Source of the DNA: Paracoccaceae bacterium
GTDB taxonomy: Bacteria > Pseudomonadota > Alphaproteobacteria > Rhodobacterales > Rhodobacteraceae
DNA length: 64,000 nt
NCBI GenBank assembly: GCA_026989355.1
Contig: JALSJM010000005.1
Location: forward strand, 186,001 to 250,000
Direction of reading: 5' to 3'
Part shown: positions 28,152 through 37,084 of the stretch, one piece after another
Layout: the number at the start of each line of letters is the position of its first letter
Numbering within the stretch: position 1 is the first letter of the stretch
Translations under genes and position numbers: made by a program
Notes under the pieces: generated by a model
The model's input: only the letters and a program-made list of their open reading frames with translations
What the model was told of the DNA's origin: nothing
The model's database searches: none

Positions 28152-29542
28152 CCGCCCCGTTGCTCCCGCACCAGCGCCTGAAGGGCCGCCAGATCATCGG
28201 GCACGCGGGTGACGCGCTCGGGACGTTCGAAAAGATCGGCCATCTGCGGCGGCAATGCCGGCCGGATGCCGGTGGCCTTCTCGACCGCATCCGGAAACTT
28301 GGCCGGGTGCGCGGTGGCAAGGGTGACCATGGGGGCCCGGCTGCCGGCCAGACGAGCGCGCGCCACCTTCACCCCCACCGCGCTGTGCGGGCAGATCACC
28401 TGCCCGCTGCGGGCGAAGGTATCGGCGATCGTGGCGCGGGTTTCATCCTCGTCCGCGCGGCCGGTGGCATAAAGGGCACGCAGATTCCCGAGCGCCTCCT
28501 GCGGAATGGCGAAACGGCCGGTTTCGCCAAGCTCGGCCATCAGCCGGGCCACCGCCCCCCCCTCGCGCCCCGTTGCATCGAACAATGCACGTTCGAAATT
28601 GGACGAAACCTGGATATCCATCGAAGGGCTGATCGAGGGAATCACGCCCCGGGTTTCGTAAACCCCGGTTTCCAGCGCCCGGTGCAGGATGTCATTCTGA
28701 TTCGTGGCGATCACCAGCTGTTCGATTGGCAGGCCCATGCGCCGCGCGATCGAACCTGCGTAGATGTCGCCGAAATTGCCGGTGGGCACGGCAAACCGCA
28801 CGGGGCGATACGGCGCCCCGAGAGTAACGGCGGCCGTGAAGTAATAGACGATCTGCGCCAGCACCCGCGCCCAGTTGATCGAATTGACACCTGCCAGCCC
28901 CACCTCGTCGCGGAAGGCATGATCGTTGAACATGTCTTTCAGGCGCGCCTGGCAAGCGTCGAAATCACCATCAAGGGCAAGTGCGTGCACATTGGATTCG
29001 TCCGGGGTTGTCATCTGGCGGCGCTGCACCTCGGAAACCCGACCATGCGGGAACAGGATGAACACATCCACATTGGAAAGCCCGCGAAACGCCTCGATCG
29101 CGGCGCTACCGGTATCGCCCGAGGTGGCGCCGACAATGGTGATCCGCTCGCCCCGGCGTGCCAGAACCGCCTGAAACATCTGGCCGATCAGCTGCATGGC
29201 GAAGTCCTTGAACGCCAGTGTGGGGCCGTGGAACAGCTCAAGCAGGAAGTGATTGGCTCCAAGCTGCACCAGGGGGGCGCGCGCCTCATGGGAAAATCCC
29301 GCATGGGCGCGCGCGATGAGGGCCTTCAGCTGCTCATCGTCGAAACTGTCGCCCAGAAAGGGACGTATCACCCGAAAGGCGGTTTCCTCATACGAACGCC
29401 CGGCCAGCGCGGCGATTTCGGCGGTGCTCATCTGCGGCACCTCTGCCGGAACGTAAAGCCCGCCATCGCGGGCCAGCCCGGCAAGCATCGCATCTTCAAA
29501 GGAAAGCTCGGGCGCCTGCCCGCGGGTCGAGATGTATTTCAT
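28148..29542 (-). CDS. thrC: Threonine synthase
   Basis: PLP enzyme (464 aa) converting O-phosphohomoserine to threonine. The start MKYISTRGQAPELSFEDAML and DGGLYVP are typical of the bacterial long form. The PLP lysine is K112 in GPTLAFKDFAMQ; the phosphate loop GATSGDTGSAAIEAF and the C-terminal HPAKFPDAVEKA are visible. It lies 12 bp after surf1 and overlaps the peptidase gene, so it is at least partly read from the cytochrome oxidase operon. Confidence 0.95.
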   Translation of the reverse strand: MKYISTRGQAPELSFEDAMLAGLARDGGLYVPAEVPQMSTAEIAALAGRSYEETAFRVIRPFLGDSFDDEQLKALIARAHAGFSHEARAPLVQLGANHFLLELFHGPTLAFKDFAMQLIGQMFQAVLARRGERITIVGATSGDTGSAAIEAFRGLSNVDVFILFPHGRVSEVQRRQMTTPDESNVHALALDGDFDACQARLKDMFNDHAFRDEVGLAGVNSINWARVLAQIVYYFTAAVTLGAPYRPVRFAVPTGNFGDIYAGSIARRMGLPIEQLVIATNQNDILHRALETGVYETRGVIPSISPSMDIQVSSNFERALFDATGREGGAVARLMAELGETGRFAIPQEALGNLRALYATGRADEDETRATIADTFARSGQVICPHSAVGVKVARARLAGSRAPMVTLATAHPAKFPDAVEKATGIRPALPPQMADLFERPERVTRVPDDLAALQALVREQRGG

Positions 29543-29554
29543 CGGGATAAGGCC

Positions 29555-30229
29555 TCAGTCGGTTTTGCGCCTGATACGCCAAATCCAGTAGCCTGTCATC
29601 CCAAACCACACAAGCGCAAGGCCGAACCAGGTAACCACATATTCCAGGTGTCGGTTGGGAATATCGGCGGTGCTGACCGGATAGGGTGTGGCGCGGTGCA
29701 CCGCTTCGTCGCTTTCGCGCAGAACCACCAGCACCGGCTCGGTGTCGAGCACCCGGGCCATGGCCTCGATATCGCGGGCAAACCAGATGCCGCGCTCCAT
29801 ATCGGTGACAGGCGTGCTGGCATCGCGCTCGTCGGGCCAGTGCAGGTTGCCGGTGATGGTCGCATGCACCGGCGGGCGCGGGGCATCCTTGGCGGAAAGC
29901 GCCACGAAACCGCGATCCAGCAGGATGCGGCGGCCATCGTCCAGTTCGAAGGGGGCGATCACGCGATACCCGGGGCCGACGCCGCGCACACTGGCCAGAA
30001 CCTCGAGATCGGGTTCGCCGATGGTGCCGGAAAGGCGCACCGGAAGATACTGATGTGCTTCGGGATCGGGGCTGGCCGGCAGAGCGACGGGCACATCGTG
30101 AATCCGTGCCTCGATGGCCTCCAGCATGCCCTGCTTCCAGGCCATGCGCTGCAGCTGCCAGACCCCGAGCGAAATCAGGATGCCACCGCCGATCAGCCCG
30201 ATCAGCAGGGGCGCGAGCAGTTTGTTCAC
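29555..30229 (-). CDS. SURF1 family cytochrome oxidase assembly protein
   Basis: Inner-membrane protein (224 aa) that helps insert heme a into subunit I of aa3-type cytochrome c oxidase. Two membrane helices flank a periplasmic domain: one at the start (PLLIGLIGGGILISLGVWQLQRM) and one at the end (VVTWFGLALVWFGMTGYWIW). The conserved GxWQxxR-type motif LGVWQLQRMAWK and RILLDRGFV are present. Translation starts at GTG with GGAGGG upstream. It follows ctaE, consistent with its role. Confidence 0.9.
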   Translation of the reverse strand: MNKLLAPLLIGLIGGGILISLGVWQLQRMAWKQGMLEAIEARIHDVPVALPASPDPEAHQYLPVRLSGTIGEPDLEVLASVRGVGPGYRVIAPFELDDGRRILLDRGFVALSAKDAPRPPVHATITGNLHWPDERDASTPVTDMERGIWFARDIEAMARVLDTEPVLVVLRESDEAVHRATPYPVSTADIPNRHLEYVVTWFGLALVWFGMTGYWIWRIRRKTD

Positions 30230-30334
30230 GTCATTCCCTCCATGAAGGAAAGCGCGAAGGCCTGCCCCCGCGCTTTCCGCTCATCGCCATTTTGCCCCGC
30301 CGCCGCAGCGCAGGGAGAAGCCGCAAGCCGCTGC

Positions 30335-31135
30335 TCAACTGCCCCAGATGTAGATGGCACCGAACAGAAACAGCCAGACCACATCGACAAAGTGCCAATA
30401 CCATGCGGCCGCCTCGAAGCCCACATGCTGCTCGGGGGTGAAATCGCCCTTGAGCGCACGGATCAGGCAGACCGTCAGGAAGATCGTGCCGATGATCACG
30501 TGGAAACCGTGAAATCCGGTGGCCATGAAGAAGGTGGCGCCATAGATGTTGCCCGAAAAGCTGAACTGCGCCTCGGCGTATTCGACAGCCTGGAAAACGG
30601 TGAACAGAAGCCCCAGAACGATGGCCGTGGCCAGCCCCCGCACCAGCGCCTTGCGGTCATTCCTGTGCACCAGAGCATGGTGGGCCCAGGTCACGGCAGC
30701 CCCCGACAGCAGCAGGATCAGGGTGTTGATCAGCGGCAGTTGCCAGGGGTTGAAGGGCTCGACCCCTTCGGGCGGCCAGGTGCCCATGACCTGCGGATAG
30801 CCCTCGGCCATCGGATAGAGCGCATGCTTGAAGAAGGTCCAGAACCAGGCCGCAAAGAACATCACCTCGGACAGGATGAACAGGATGAACCCATAGCGCA
30901 GCCCGATCTGCACCACCGGGGTGTGATCGCCGGTATTGGCCTCATGGATCACATCGGCCCACCAGGCAAACATCACGTAAAGCACCCCGACAAGTCCGAT
31001 CAGCGCCATCCAGGGGCTTCCGTCATGGAAATAGAGCGTTGCCCCGAACAGCATGACAAACGCCGATACCGCCCCGAGGAACGGATAAACCGAGGGGTTG
31101 AGAATGTGATAGTCGTGATTTTTTGCGTGCGCCAT
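30335..31135 (-). CDS. ctaE: Cytochrome c oxidase subunit III
   Basis: Integral membrane subunit (266 aa, seven predicted helices) of the aa3-type cytochrome c oxidase. It begins [41 protein letters not shown] and [14 protein letters not shown] are signature blocks of subunit III, ending [22 protein letters not shown]. It lies between ctaG and surf1. Subunit I (ctaD) is not in this window. Confidence 0.96.
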   Translation of the reverse strand: MAHAKNHDYHILNPSVYPFLGAVSAFVMLFGATLYFHDGSPWMALIGLVGVLYVMFAWWADVIHEANTGDHTPVVQIGLRYGFILFILSEVMFFAAWFWTFFKHALYPMAEGYPQVMGTWPPEGVEPFNPWQLPLINTLILLLSGAAVTWAHHALVHRNDRKALVRGLATAIVLGLLFTVFQAVEYAEAQFSFSGNIYGATFFMATGFHGFHVIIGTIFLTVCLIRALKGDFTPEQHVGFEAAAWYWHFVDVVWLFLFGAIYIWGS

Positions 31136-31156
31136 TTCGTGTCCCCTGTTCTGGGC

Positions 31157-31846
31157 CTAGTTCAGTTTCTTGCGTGCGGAAACGGCAGCGGGCTCGCCCC
31201 CTTCCCGCGCCGTTACGGTTACAGCTGCCGAAGCTGCCCCGGCATCACCGGCGACAGACGCCGCTGTCGTGCCTGCCGGGGCCAGCCTTGCCTCGGAAAC
31301 ATCCTCCACCTTCACCACATGGAAGGTGTAGGAAAGGGTGATGTGCTTCACGTGTTTCGCGTCCGGATCCTCCACAAGTTCGGGATCCACATAGAAGGTT
31401 ACCGGCATTTCAACCCGCTCACCCGGCTCGAGTGTCTGTTCCTCGAAGCAGAAACAGGCAATCTTCGAGAAATGCCCCCCCGCCTCATAGGGAAACACGT
31501 TGTAGCTTGCGGTTCCGGTAATGCGCTTGTCGGTCGGGTTGTGGGCCTCGTAGAACATCATGCCGGTTTCGCCGATCCGCAGTTCCATCTCGCGCTGTAC
31601 GGGGCGAAATTCCCACGGCATGTCACGGGCGGTGCTGGCATCGAAACGCACCTTGATGGTACGCTCCAGAACCTTGTCTGCCGCACCCGCCGCCACCGAG
31701 GTGGTGCCGCCGAACCCCGTCACCCGGCAGAACCAGTCATAGAACGGCACCGCTGCCCAGGCCAGCGATCCCATCAGCAGCACCACGCCCACGGTAACCG
31801 TCACGATGCGGCGGTTCGGATCCATGTTGCGGAACCAGGCTCTCAT
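31157..31846 (-). CDS. ctaG: Cytochrome c oxidase assembly protein CtaG (Cox11)
   Basis: Copper chaperone that delivers copper to the CuB site of subunit I. It has one N-terminal membrane helix (IVTVTVGVVLLMGSLAWAAVPFYDWFC) and a periplasmic domain with the copper-binding pair in IACFCFEEQ, followed by VEMPVTFYVDPEL. At 229 aa it is longer than usual because of an Ala-rich C-terminal tail of about 50 residues. The start overlaps the stop of the small upstream gene (ATGA). Confidence 0.94.
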   Translation of the reverse strand: MRAWFRNMDPNRRIVTVTVGVVLLMGSLAWAAVPFYDWFCRVTGFGGTTSVAAGAADKVLERTIKVRFDASTARDMPWEFRPVQREMELRIGETGMMFYEAHNPTDKRITGTASYNVFPYEAGGHFSKIACFCFEEQTLEPGERVEMPVTFYVDPELVEDPDAKHVKHITLSYTFHVVKVEDVSEARLAPAGTTAASVAGDAGAASAAVTVTAREGGEPAAVSARKKLN

Positions 31847-32031
31847 TGCACGATCCTCCGCCCCTGTTCTGCAGGGCTGATCTTTTCGTAGCTGCGCATC
31901 TCGTCCCCCCGCTTGACCTTGACCACAGTCATCCCGAAAACGATGCCGACAAAGGCCGCAAGGGTCAGCCCCACGCCCAGATTGCGCCCGAAGCGGCGCT
32001 TGTGCATGTCGTGTTCGTGTGCCAGCCCCAT
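31843..32031 (-). CDS. Small membrane protein between ctaB and ctaG
   Basis: A 62-residue protein with a His/Arg-rich start (MGLAHEHDMHKRRFGRN), one membrane helix (LGVGLTLAAFVGIVFGMTVVKV) and a charged tail ending GRRIVQ. It is tied by overlaps to both neighbours: TGATG with ctaB and ATGA with ctaG. A similar small protein is commonly found at this place in alphaproteobacterial cta operons, and it probably takes part in oxidase assembly. The precise role is unknown to me. The start at 32031 is preferred because the upstream extension would lie entirely within ctaB. Confidence 0.75.
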   Translation of the reverse strand: MGLAHEHDMHKRRFGRNLGVGLTLAAFVGIVFGMTVVKVKRGDEMRSYEKISPAEQGRRIVQ

Positions 32032-32963
32032 CAGATCCACCCCCATCCCGCATGCCGCAGCGCCGCCTCGACGAGAAGCGCCAGGAAATGTCCGAACAGA
32101 TAGATCAGGGAAAAGGCGAAAAAGCGCCTTTCGGCACGATAGCCATCTGCTCGGGCAGCCTTCTCGTCGCGTTTCCACAGCTTCAGGGCGCCAGACACGA
32201 AGATCACGTTCAGTGCCAGCGAAACCGTCAGGTAAAGCGGCCCGCCGATCCCGGTGAACGCGGTTCCAACCGCAACCGGAGCCAGCAGCAGCGCATAAAC
32301 CAGAATATGGGCACGGGTGGTGCGGCGGCCATGGGTGACGGTCAGCATCGGTACCCCGGCGCGGGTGTAATCATCGTTCATGAACAGGCAGAGGGCCCAG
32401 AAATGCGGCGGTGTCCACATGAAGATGATCAGGAACATCAGCACGCTTTCAAGGCCGATTCCCCCCGTTGCCGCCGCCCAGCCGATCATCGGCGGAAAGG
32501 CCCCGGCGGCGCCGCCGATCACGATGTTCTGCGGAGTCCAGCGCTTCAGCCACATGGTGTAGATCACCACATAGAAGAAGATGGTGAAGGCCAGCAGCCC
32601 CGCGGCCACGAAATTGGCGGCAAGCCCCAGCATGATCACCGCCATCGCCGAAAGGGCGATGCCGATGGCGAAGGCCTCTTCGCGCGTTACCCGCCCCGAA
32701 GGCACCGGGCGGCCGCGGGTGCGTTTCATCCTGGCGTCGATATCGGCGTCATACCACATGTTGAGCGCCCCCGACGCGCCCCCGCCGACAGCGATGAACA
32801 GCACCGAAACGAAGGCAATGAACGGATGCACCGGCACCGGGGCCACCACCAGGCCCACCAGCGCCGTGAACACCACCAGCGACATCACGCGCGGCTTCAG
32901 CAGGGCGAAGTAATCGCCGAAACCCGCCTCGCCCGCGTCAATCCTGATGCTCGTGTCGCTCAT
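32031..32963 (-). CDS. ctaB: Protoheme IX farnesyltransferase
   Basis: UbiA-superfamily membrane enzyme (310 aa) that attaches a farnesyl chain to heme b, giving heme o on the way to heme a. The first prenyl-diphosphate site is NMWYDADIDARMKRTRGRP, typical of the heme O synthase subgroup. About nine helices are predicted, starting with YFALLKPRVMSLVVFTALVG. It lies between ctaC and the assembly genes. The 110-bp gap to ctaC contains no convincing gene. Confidence 0.95.
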   Translation of the reverse strand: MSDTSIRIDAGEAGFGDYFALLKPRVMSLVVFTALVGLVVAPVPVHPFIAFVSVLFIAVGGGASGALNMWYDADIDARMKRTRGRPVPSGRVTREEAFAIGIALSAMAVIMLGLAANFVAAGLLAFTIFFYVVIYTMWLKRWTPQNIVIGGAAGAFPPMIGWAAATGGIGLESVLMFLIIFMWTPPHFWALCLFMNDDYTRAGVPMLTVTHGRRTTRAHILVYALLLAPVAVGTAFTGIGGPLYLTVSLALNVIFVSGALKLWKRDEKAARADGYRAERRFFAFSLIYLFGHFLALLVEAALRHAGWGWI

Positions 32964-33073
32964 CCGTTTCCTCGCGTGTTTCCTTCCGGAAAGACAGCCC
33001 CGAAGCCCGTTCGGACATGGCGGACCGGCACTGTCCCGCTGCCCGTGCCCACGCGCACCGCAGCCGTCTTGCG

Positions 33074-33949
33074 TCAGTCGTTCGCCGCCAGCCGCACCGG
33101 AGCCGGGGCTGTCGGGGCTTCGGCGAATTCCTCTCTGGCACCTTCAAGCCAGGCATCGTATTTTTCCTGGCTCACCGCCTTCACGACGATCGGCATATAG
33201 GCATGATCCTTGCCGCACAGTTCGGAGCACTGCCCGAAATAGACGCCTTCCTTCTCGACGCTGAACCACAGTTCGGCCAGCCGTCCGGGCACGCCATCCT
33301 GCTTGACGCCGAAGGCCGGGATCGTCCAGCTGTGGATCACGTCGGACGCGGTAACCTGCATCACCACCACCTTGCCCACGGGCACCACCACGGCATTGTC
33401 GGTGGCCAGAAGGTATTCATCTTCGCTGTAGCCGTAATCGGCCAGTTCTTCCTTCTCCAGCAGGAGGCTGTCGAATTCGAAACCGTCATCCACGTATTCG
33501 TAGGTCCAGAACCACTGGTTGCCGGTTACCTTGATGGTCAGGTCGGCCTCGGGGATTTCCTGCTGCTTGAACAGGATCGGCAACGAGAACGCACCAAGCA
33601 CCACCAGTATGACTATCGGGATCAGAGTCCAGGCAACCTCGATCGGTGCGTAATGGCTGAAGGTGGCCGGCGCATGGCCGCGGCTGCTGCGGAAGCGGCC
33701 GATGGCAAAGGCCAGAAGCAGAACGACGAGCAGAACGATCAGGATGCTCAGGTAAAGCACCGCATCATCAAGCCAGTAGGTATCGCGCGCAATTTCGGTT
33801 GCCGCCGGCTGGAAACCCGTGCCCTTTGGAATCGGCTTGCCGACCCGGTCGAGATCCTGCAGATTGTCCTGTGCCCATGCCCCGCCCGAAAGCGCCCCGG
33901 CCATCGTCAACCCCACAGCAGTGCCCAGAAGGGCCGAAACTTTGCGCAT
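33074..33949 (-). CDS. ctaC: Cytochrome c oxidase subunit II
   Basis: Carries the CuA centre that accepts electrons from cytochrome c (291 aa). A signal peptide ([26 protein letters not shown]) precedes two membrane helices ([40 protein letters not shown]). The periplasmic cupredoxin domain has [10 protein letters not shown] and the CuA ligands in [15 protein letters not shown]. It is the first gene of the cta operon, with its own recognisable promoter upstream (34053-34080). Divergent from tldD. Confidence 0.96.
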   Translation of the reverse strand: MRKVSALLGTAVGLTMAGALSGGAWAQDNLQDLDRVGKPIPKGTGFQPAATEIARDTYWLDDAVLYLSILIVLLVVLLLAFAIGRFRSSRGHAPATFSHYAPIEVAWTLIPIVILVVLGAFSLPILFKQQEIPEADLTIKVTGNQWFWTYEYVDDGFEFDSLLLEKEELADYGYSEDEYLLATDNAVVVPVGKVVVMQVTASDVIHSWTIPAFGVKQDGVPGRLAELWFSVEKEGVYFGQCSELCGKDHAYMPIVVKAVSQEKYDAWLEGAREEFAEAPTAPAPVRLAAND

Positions 33950-34052
33950 GATTTCCAAGTCCTCTTCCTGTTCCGTCCGGTCTTTGCTGCCAGTTTCTCC
34001 GTCCGGCAGGCGCCGCGCCGGCCTTGCGTTGCCTTCCGGAAACCTGAAACCA

Positions 34053-34080
34053 TATATACCGGAATGTGACAAGCTCACAA
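34053..34080 (-). promoter_or_regulatory. Candidate promoter of the cta operon
   Basis: On the minus strand, TTGTGA (34080-34075) and TATATA (34058-34053) are separated by 16 bp, about 105 bp upstream of the ctaC start. A perfect palindrome overlaps the -35 box and spacer. Confidence 0.45.
34065..34079. promoter_or_regulatory. Palindromic operator-like site at the ctaC promoter
   Basis: TGTGA-CAAGC-TCACA is a perfect 5+5+5 inverted repeat placed over the -35 region of the ctaC promoter. A further inverted pair, GTGAT-TTC-ATCAC, lies at 34103-34115, and another GTGAT half-site follows at 34124. The repeated GTGA/TCAC half-sites suggest binding of a dimeric regulator. The spacing (N5) differs from the CRP consensus (N6), and the factor is unknown. 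Confidence 0.35.
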
Positions 34081-34166
34081 ATCATGGCAAGCGATTGTTT
34101 CCGTGATTTCATCACACAAGCTGCGTGATTTTGTCGCGCATGAGAACAGGATCCGGAGAAGAGCCC

Positions 34167-35591
34167 ATGCCTGAATCCCCTTTTCGCCCCTTCGAAACAC
34201 TGCTCGAAGAGAATCGGGCGCTCGCGCTCCTGCGCAGGGCCGTGGCGGGGGGCGATGACGGCGAGCTGTTCCTCGAACGGCGCCGCTCGGAAATCCTGGC
34301 ATTCGATGACGGCCGCCTCAGGACCGCAAGTTTCAATGTTGCCGAAGGCTTTGGCCTGCGCGCGGTCCGGGGGGAAACCGCCGGCTATGCCCACGCCACC
34401 GAGATCAGCGAAAAGGCCCTGAAGCGGGCTGCCGAAACCGCACGCCTTGCCGTGGGAGCCGGCGGCGGCACCCTGGCCGCCCCCCCTTCGCCCACCAACC
34501 GGCGCCTTTACCGCGACATCAATCCGCTCGGCGAAACGGAATTTGCCCCGAAGGTCGAAACCCTGGCCGAGATCGATGCCTTCCTGCGCGGGCTTGACCG
34601 CCGCGTGGTCCAGGTAGGCGCCAGCATCGCCGCCAGCCTGCAGGAAATCGAAATCCTGCGCCCGGAAGGCAGGCGGCTGCGCGATGTGCGGCCCATGGCA
34701 CGGCTTGGCATCTCGGTGATCGTCGAAGATGCGAACGGGCGGCGCGAAAGCGGCAGCCACGGCGGCGGCGGGCGCATCGGCCTTGCCGGCATGATGGAGC
34801 GCTCCCACTGGGAAGGTGTTGCGCGCGAGGCGCTCAGGATCGCGCTTGTCAATCTGGAAGCCGAACCCGCCCCGGCCGGACAGCTGGACGTGGTGCTCGG
34901 CCCCGGCTGGCCCGGCATCCTGCTGCACGAAGCCGTGGGCCACGGGCTTGAGGGCGATTTCAACCGCAAGGGCACCTCGGCCTTTTCAGGACGCATCGGC
35001 GAACGGGTAGCGGCACCGGGCGTTACCGTGGTGGACGATGGCACCATCCCCGACAGGCGCGGCTCGATCACCTTCGATGACGAGGGCACCCCCAGCCGCC
35101 GCAACGTGCTGATCGAGGACGGCATCCTGACGGGCTACATGCAGGACCGCCAGAACGCCCGCCTCATGGGTGTCGCACCCACCGGCAACGGGCGGCGCGA
35201 AAGCTTCGCCCACGCCCCAATGCCGCGCATGACCAACACCATCATGGAAAGCGGAAATGCCGATCCCGCAGGCATCCTTGCCGATCTGAAGGACGGCATC
35301 CATGCCGTGGGCTTCGGCGGCGGGCAGGTAGACATCACCAACGGCAAGTTCGTCTTTTCCTGCACCGAGGCCTATCGCGTGAAGAACGGCAGGGTTATCG
35401 CACCGATCAAGGGGGCCACCCTGATCGGCGATGGCCCCGCCGCGATGCAGAAGATCCGTGCCATCGGCAATGACATGGCGCTTGATCCCGGTATCGGAAA
35501 TTGCGGAAAGGCCGGGCAATGGGTGCCGGTGGGAGTGGGGCAGCCCACGGTACTGATTGGCGGACTCACGGTGGGTGGTTCGGCAACCTGA
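34167..35591 (+). CDS. tldD: TldD family metalloprotease
   Basis: Zinc protease subunit (474 aa) that with TldE (PmbA) forms a heterodimer degrading unfolded peptides. It is known for processing microcin B17 and CcdA antitoxin in E. coli. The metal motif HEAVGHGLEGDF (HExxxH) lies in ILLHEAVGHGLE, followed by YMQDRQNARLMG, FGGGQVDITNGKFVFSC and the GQPTVLIGGLTVGG end. The ATG at 34167 follows GGAGAAG. No tldE/pmbA gene is nearby. Divergent from ctaC, as I recall from other Rhodobacterales. Confidence 0.95.
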   Translation: MPESPFRPFETLLEENRALALLRRAVAGGDDGELFLERRRSEILAFDDGRLRTASFNVAEGFGLRAVRGETAGYAHATEISEKALKRAAETARLAVGAGGGTLAAPPSPTNRRLYRDINPLGETEFAPKVETLAEIDAFLRGLDRRVVQVGASIAASLQEIEILRPEGRRLRDVRPMARLGISVIVEDANGRRESGSHGGGGRIGLAGMMERSHWEGVAREALRIALVNLEAEPAPAGQLDVVLGPGWPGILLHEAVGHGLEGDFNRKGTSAFSGRIGERVAAPGVTVVDDGTIPDRRGSITFDDEGTPSRRNVLIEDGILTGYMQDRQNARLMGVAPTGNGRRESFAHAPMPRMTNTIMESGNADPAGILADLKDGIHAVGFGGGQVDITNGKFVFSCTEAYRVKNGRVIAPIKGATLIGDGPAAMQKIRAIGNDMALDPGIGNCGKAGQWVPVGVGQPTVLIGGLTVGGSAT

Positions 35592-35738
35592 ACATACAGA
35601 CAGACGGCGGAAAAACGGGGCGCCCCCGCCCGACCTTGCAGACGGTCAGCGGGGCAATGGAAACCGGAACGTTCGGGATTCGGAAAAATCCCGGAAAATG
35701 CGAAAAAATGCGATACGCCGCAATTTTACCCGATTCCG

Positions 35739-35753
35739 TTCACCTTCCATTAA
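35739..35753. promoter_or_regulatory. CtrA-like binding site upstream of dprA
   Basis: TTCA-CCTTCCA-TTAA (followed by CC) matches the CtrA consensus TTAA-N7-TTAA with one mismatch, 39 bp before the dprA start at 35793. CtrA is known to control competence-type genes needed for gene-transfer-agent uptake, including dprA, in Rhodobacter capsulatus. The surrounding 200-bp spacer (35592-35792) is clearly more AT-rich than its neighbours and holds no gene. Confidence 0.5.
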
Positions 35754-35792
35754 CCACCGCCTCCCATAGTGAACCCCGCAGGAGGCGGTGTG

Positions 35793-36941
35793 ATGACGGA
35801 TGCAGAGTTGTTTTCTTCTCCCCATACCCTCACCCCACCCACCACGAAGGAACAGCAGCTGTCATGGCTCCGCCTTCTGCGCTCGCGCCGCGTTGGCGTG
35901 GCTACCTTCTTTCGCCTGATGGCCGAGCATGGCGATGCCGAGGCGGCGCTGGCGGCACTTCCGGAAGTGGCGCGCGCGGCCGGCGTCAGGGACTATACCC
36001 CCTGCCCCCCCGAAACCGCCCGGGCCGAAATGCGCGCCGCACATCGTGCCGGAGCGCAGATGATCTGTTACGGCACCCCGGAATATCCCCCGTCTCTGGC
36101 CGAAATTCCCGACCCGCCGCCCTTGTTGTGGGCAATTGGCGACAGCGCGCTTCTGCACCGGCCGATGGTGGCCCTGGTAGGCGCGCGCAATGCCTCGTCA
36201 CTCGGAATGCGCATGGCCCGGCGCATGGCGGGCGAACTTTCGCAGAAGGGGGCGGTTGTCGTTTCGGGGCTGGCCCGGGGCATTGATGCCGCCGCACATG
36301 AAGCAGCGCTTGAGGGCGGCACGATCGCCGTTCAGGCGGGCGGAGTTGATGTGCTCTATCCGCGGGAAAACAGGGAACTTTTCACAAGAATCGGCAGGCA
36401 TGGCCTGCGCCTGTCCGAAGACCCGCCCGGCACCCGGCCGCTGGCACGCCATTTTCCCAGGCGCAACCGCATCATCTCGGGGCTGGCGCGCGTTGTCGTG
36501 GTGGTTGAGGCCGCCGCCCGCTCGGGCAGCCTGGGCACCGCACGCGGCGCCCTTGATCAGGGGCGCGAGGTGCTGGCCGTGCCCGGGCACCCCTTTGACG
36601 GGCGCGCCGCCGGCTGCAACATGCTGATCCGCGACGGCGCAACGCTGGTCCGCTCGGCCGCGGATGTGATCGAGGCGCTGGCGGCGCATCCTCAGCCCCC
36701 CCCTGCCCAATCCGGCGGCAAGGCGCCGCCTCCGGTCGGGGAGCATCGCTCCGGAAACCTGCACGACATCAATGCGCTGCATGACGAGATCCTCGGCCGC
36801 CTGAACCCCAGCCCGATTCCGGAAGATCAGCTGATCCGCGATCTTGCCCTGCCCGTGCACCGCATCGCGCCCGAACTTGTTGTTCTCGAACTTGATGGCA
36901 AGATCCGCCGCGCCCCGGGCGGTATGGTCATGCTGGCCTGA
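35793..36941 (+). CDS. dprA: DNA processing protein DprA
   Basis: Loads RecA on incoming single-stranded DNA during natural transformation or gene-transfer-agent uptake (382 aa). A helical N-terminal domain (WLRLLRSRRVGVATFFRL) precedes the Rossmann-like core (VALVGARNASSLGMRMARRMA, VVSGLARGIDAAAHEAAL, SGLARVVVVVEAAARSGSL, VPGHPFDGRAAGCNMLI). A C-terminal winged-helix (DML1-like) domain covers about residues 330-382. The ATG at 35793 follows GCAGGAGGCG; a GTG at 35769 would add eight residues and is less likely. A CtrA-like box lies upstream. Confidence 0.94.
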   Translation: MTDAELFSSPHTLTPPTTKEQQLSWLRLLRSRRVGVATFFRLMAEHGDAEAALAALPEVARAAGVRDYTPCPPETARAEMRAAHRAGAQMICYGTPEYPPSLAEIPDPPPLLWAIGDSALLHRPMVALVGARNASSLGMRMARRMAGELSQKGAVVVSGLARGIDAAAHEAALEGGTIAVQAGGVDVLYPRENRELFTRIGRHGLRLSEDPPGTRPLARHFPRRNRIISGLARVVVVVEAAARSGSLGTARGALDQGREVLAVPGHPFDGRAAGCNMLIRDGATLVRSAADVIEALAAHPQPPPAQSGGKAPPPVGEHRSGNLHDINALHDEILGRLNPSPIPEDQLIRDLALPVHRIAPELVVLELDGKIRRAPGGMVMLA

Positions 36942-36942
36942 G

Positions 36943-36957
36943 GAAGGCCGCGCCTTC
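36943..36957 (+). terminator. Hairpin directly after dprA
   Basis: GAAGGC-CGC-GCCTTC is a perfect 6-bp stem starting two bases after the dprA stop codon. No T-run follows, so its terminator value is weak. Confidence 0.25.
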
Positions 36958-37084
36958 AGGGGTGGCGATTGCGGGGCGGCTTCCGTTGCACACTGCCCGT
37001 CCCTGATCGCATGCCATTGACAATCCCGCCATGCCCCGCGCATCTTGCGCCGCCAGAGCCCGTCCCCGAGTCGAGAGGAATTTC

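Noticed and set aside
28160-31891. A 1243-codon open frame on the plus strand
   Set aside because: It lies wholly antisense to thrC, surf1, ctaE and ctaG, which are all certain. Its translation has no membrane or domain pattern; it is a by-product of high GC.
32938-33018. A 26-codon reading frame (MSERASGLSFRKE...) between ctaC and ctaB
   Set aside because: Too short, and its charged sequence was not recognised. It overlaps the start of ctaB and has no clear ribosome-binding site. It could be real but cannot be supported.
34040-34140. FNR-type box (TTGAT-N4-ATCAA) at the cta promoter
   Set aside because: No match was found; the palindromes present have different half-sites and spacing.
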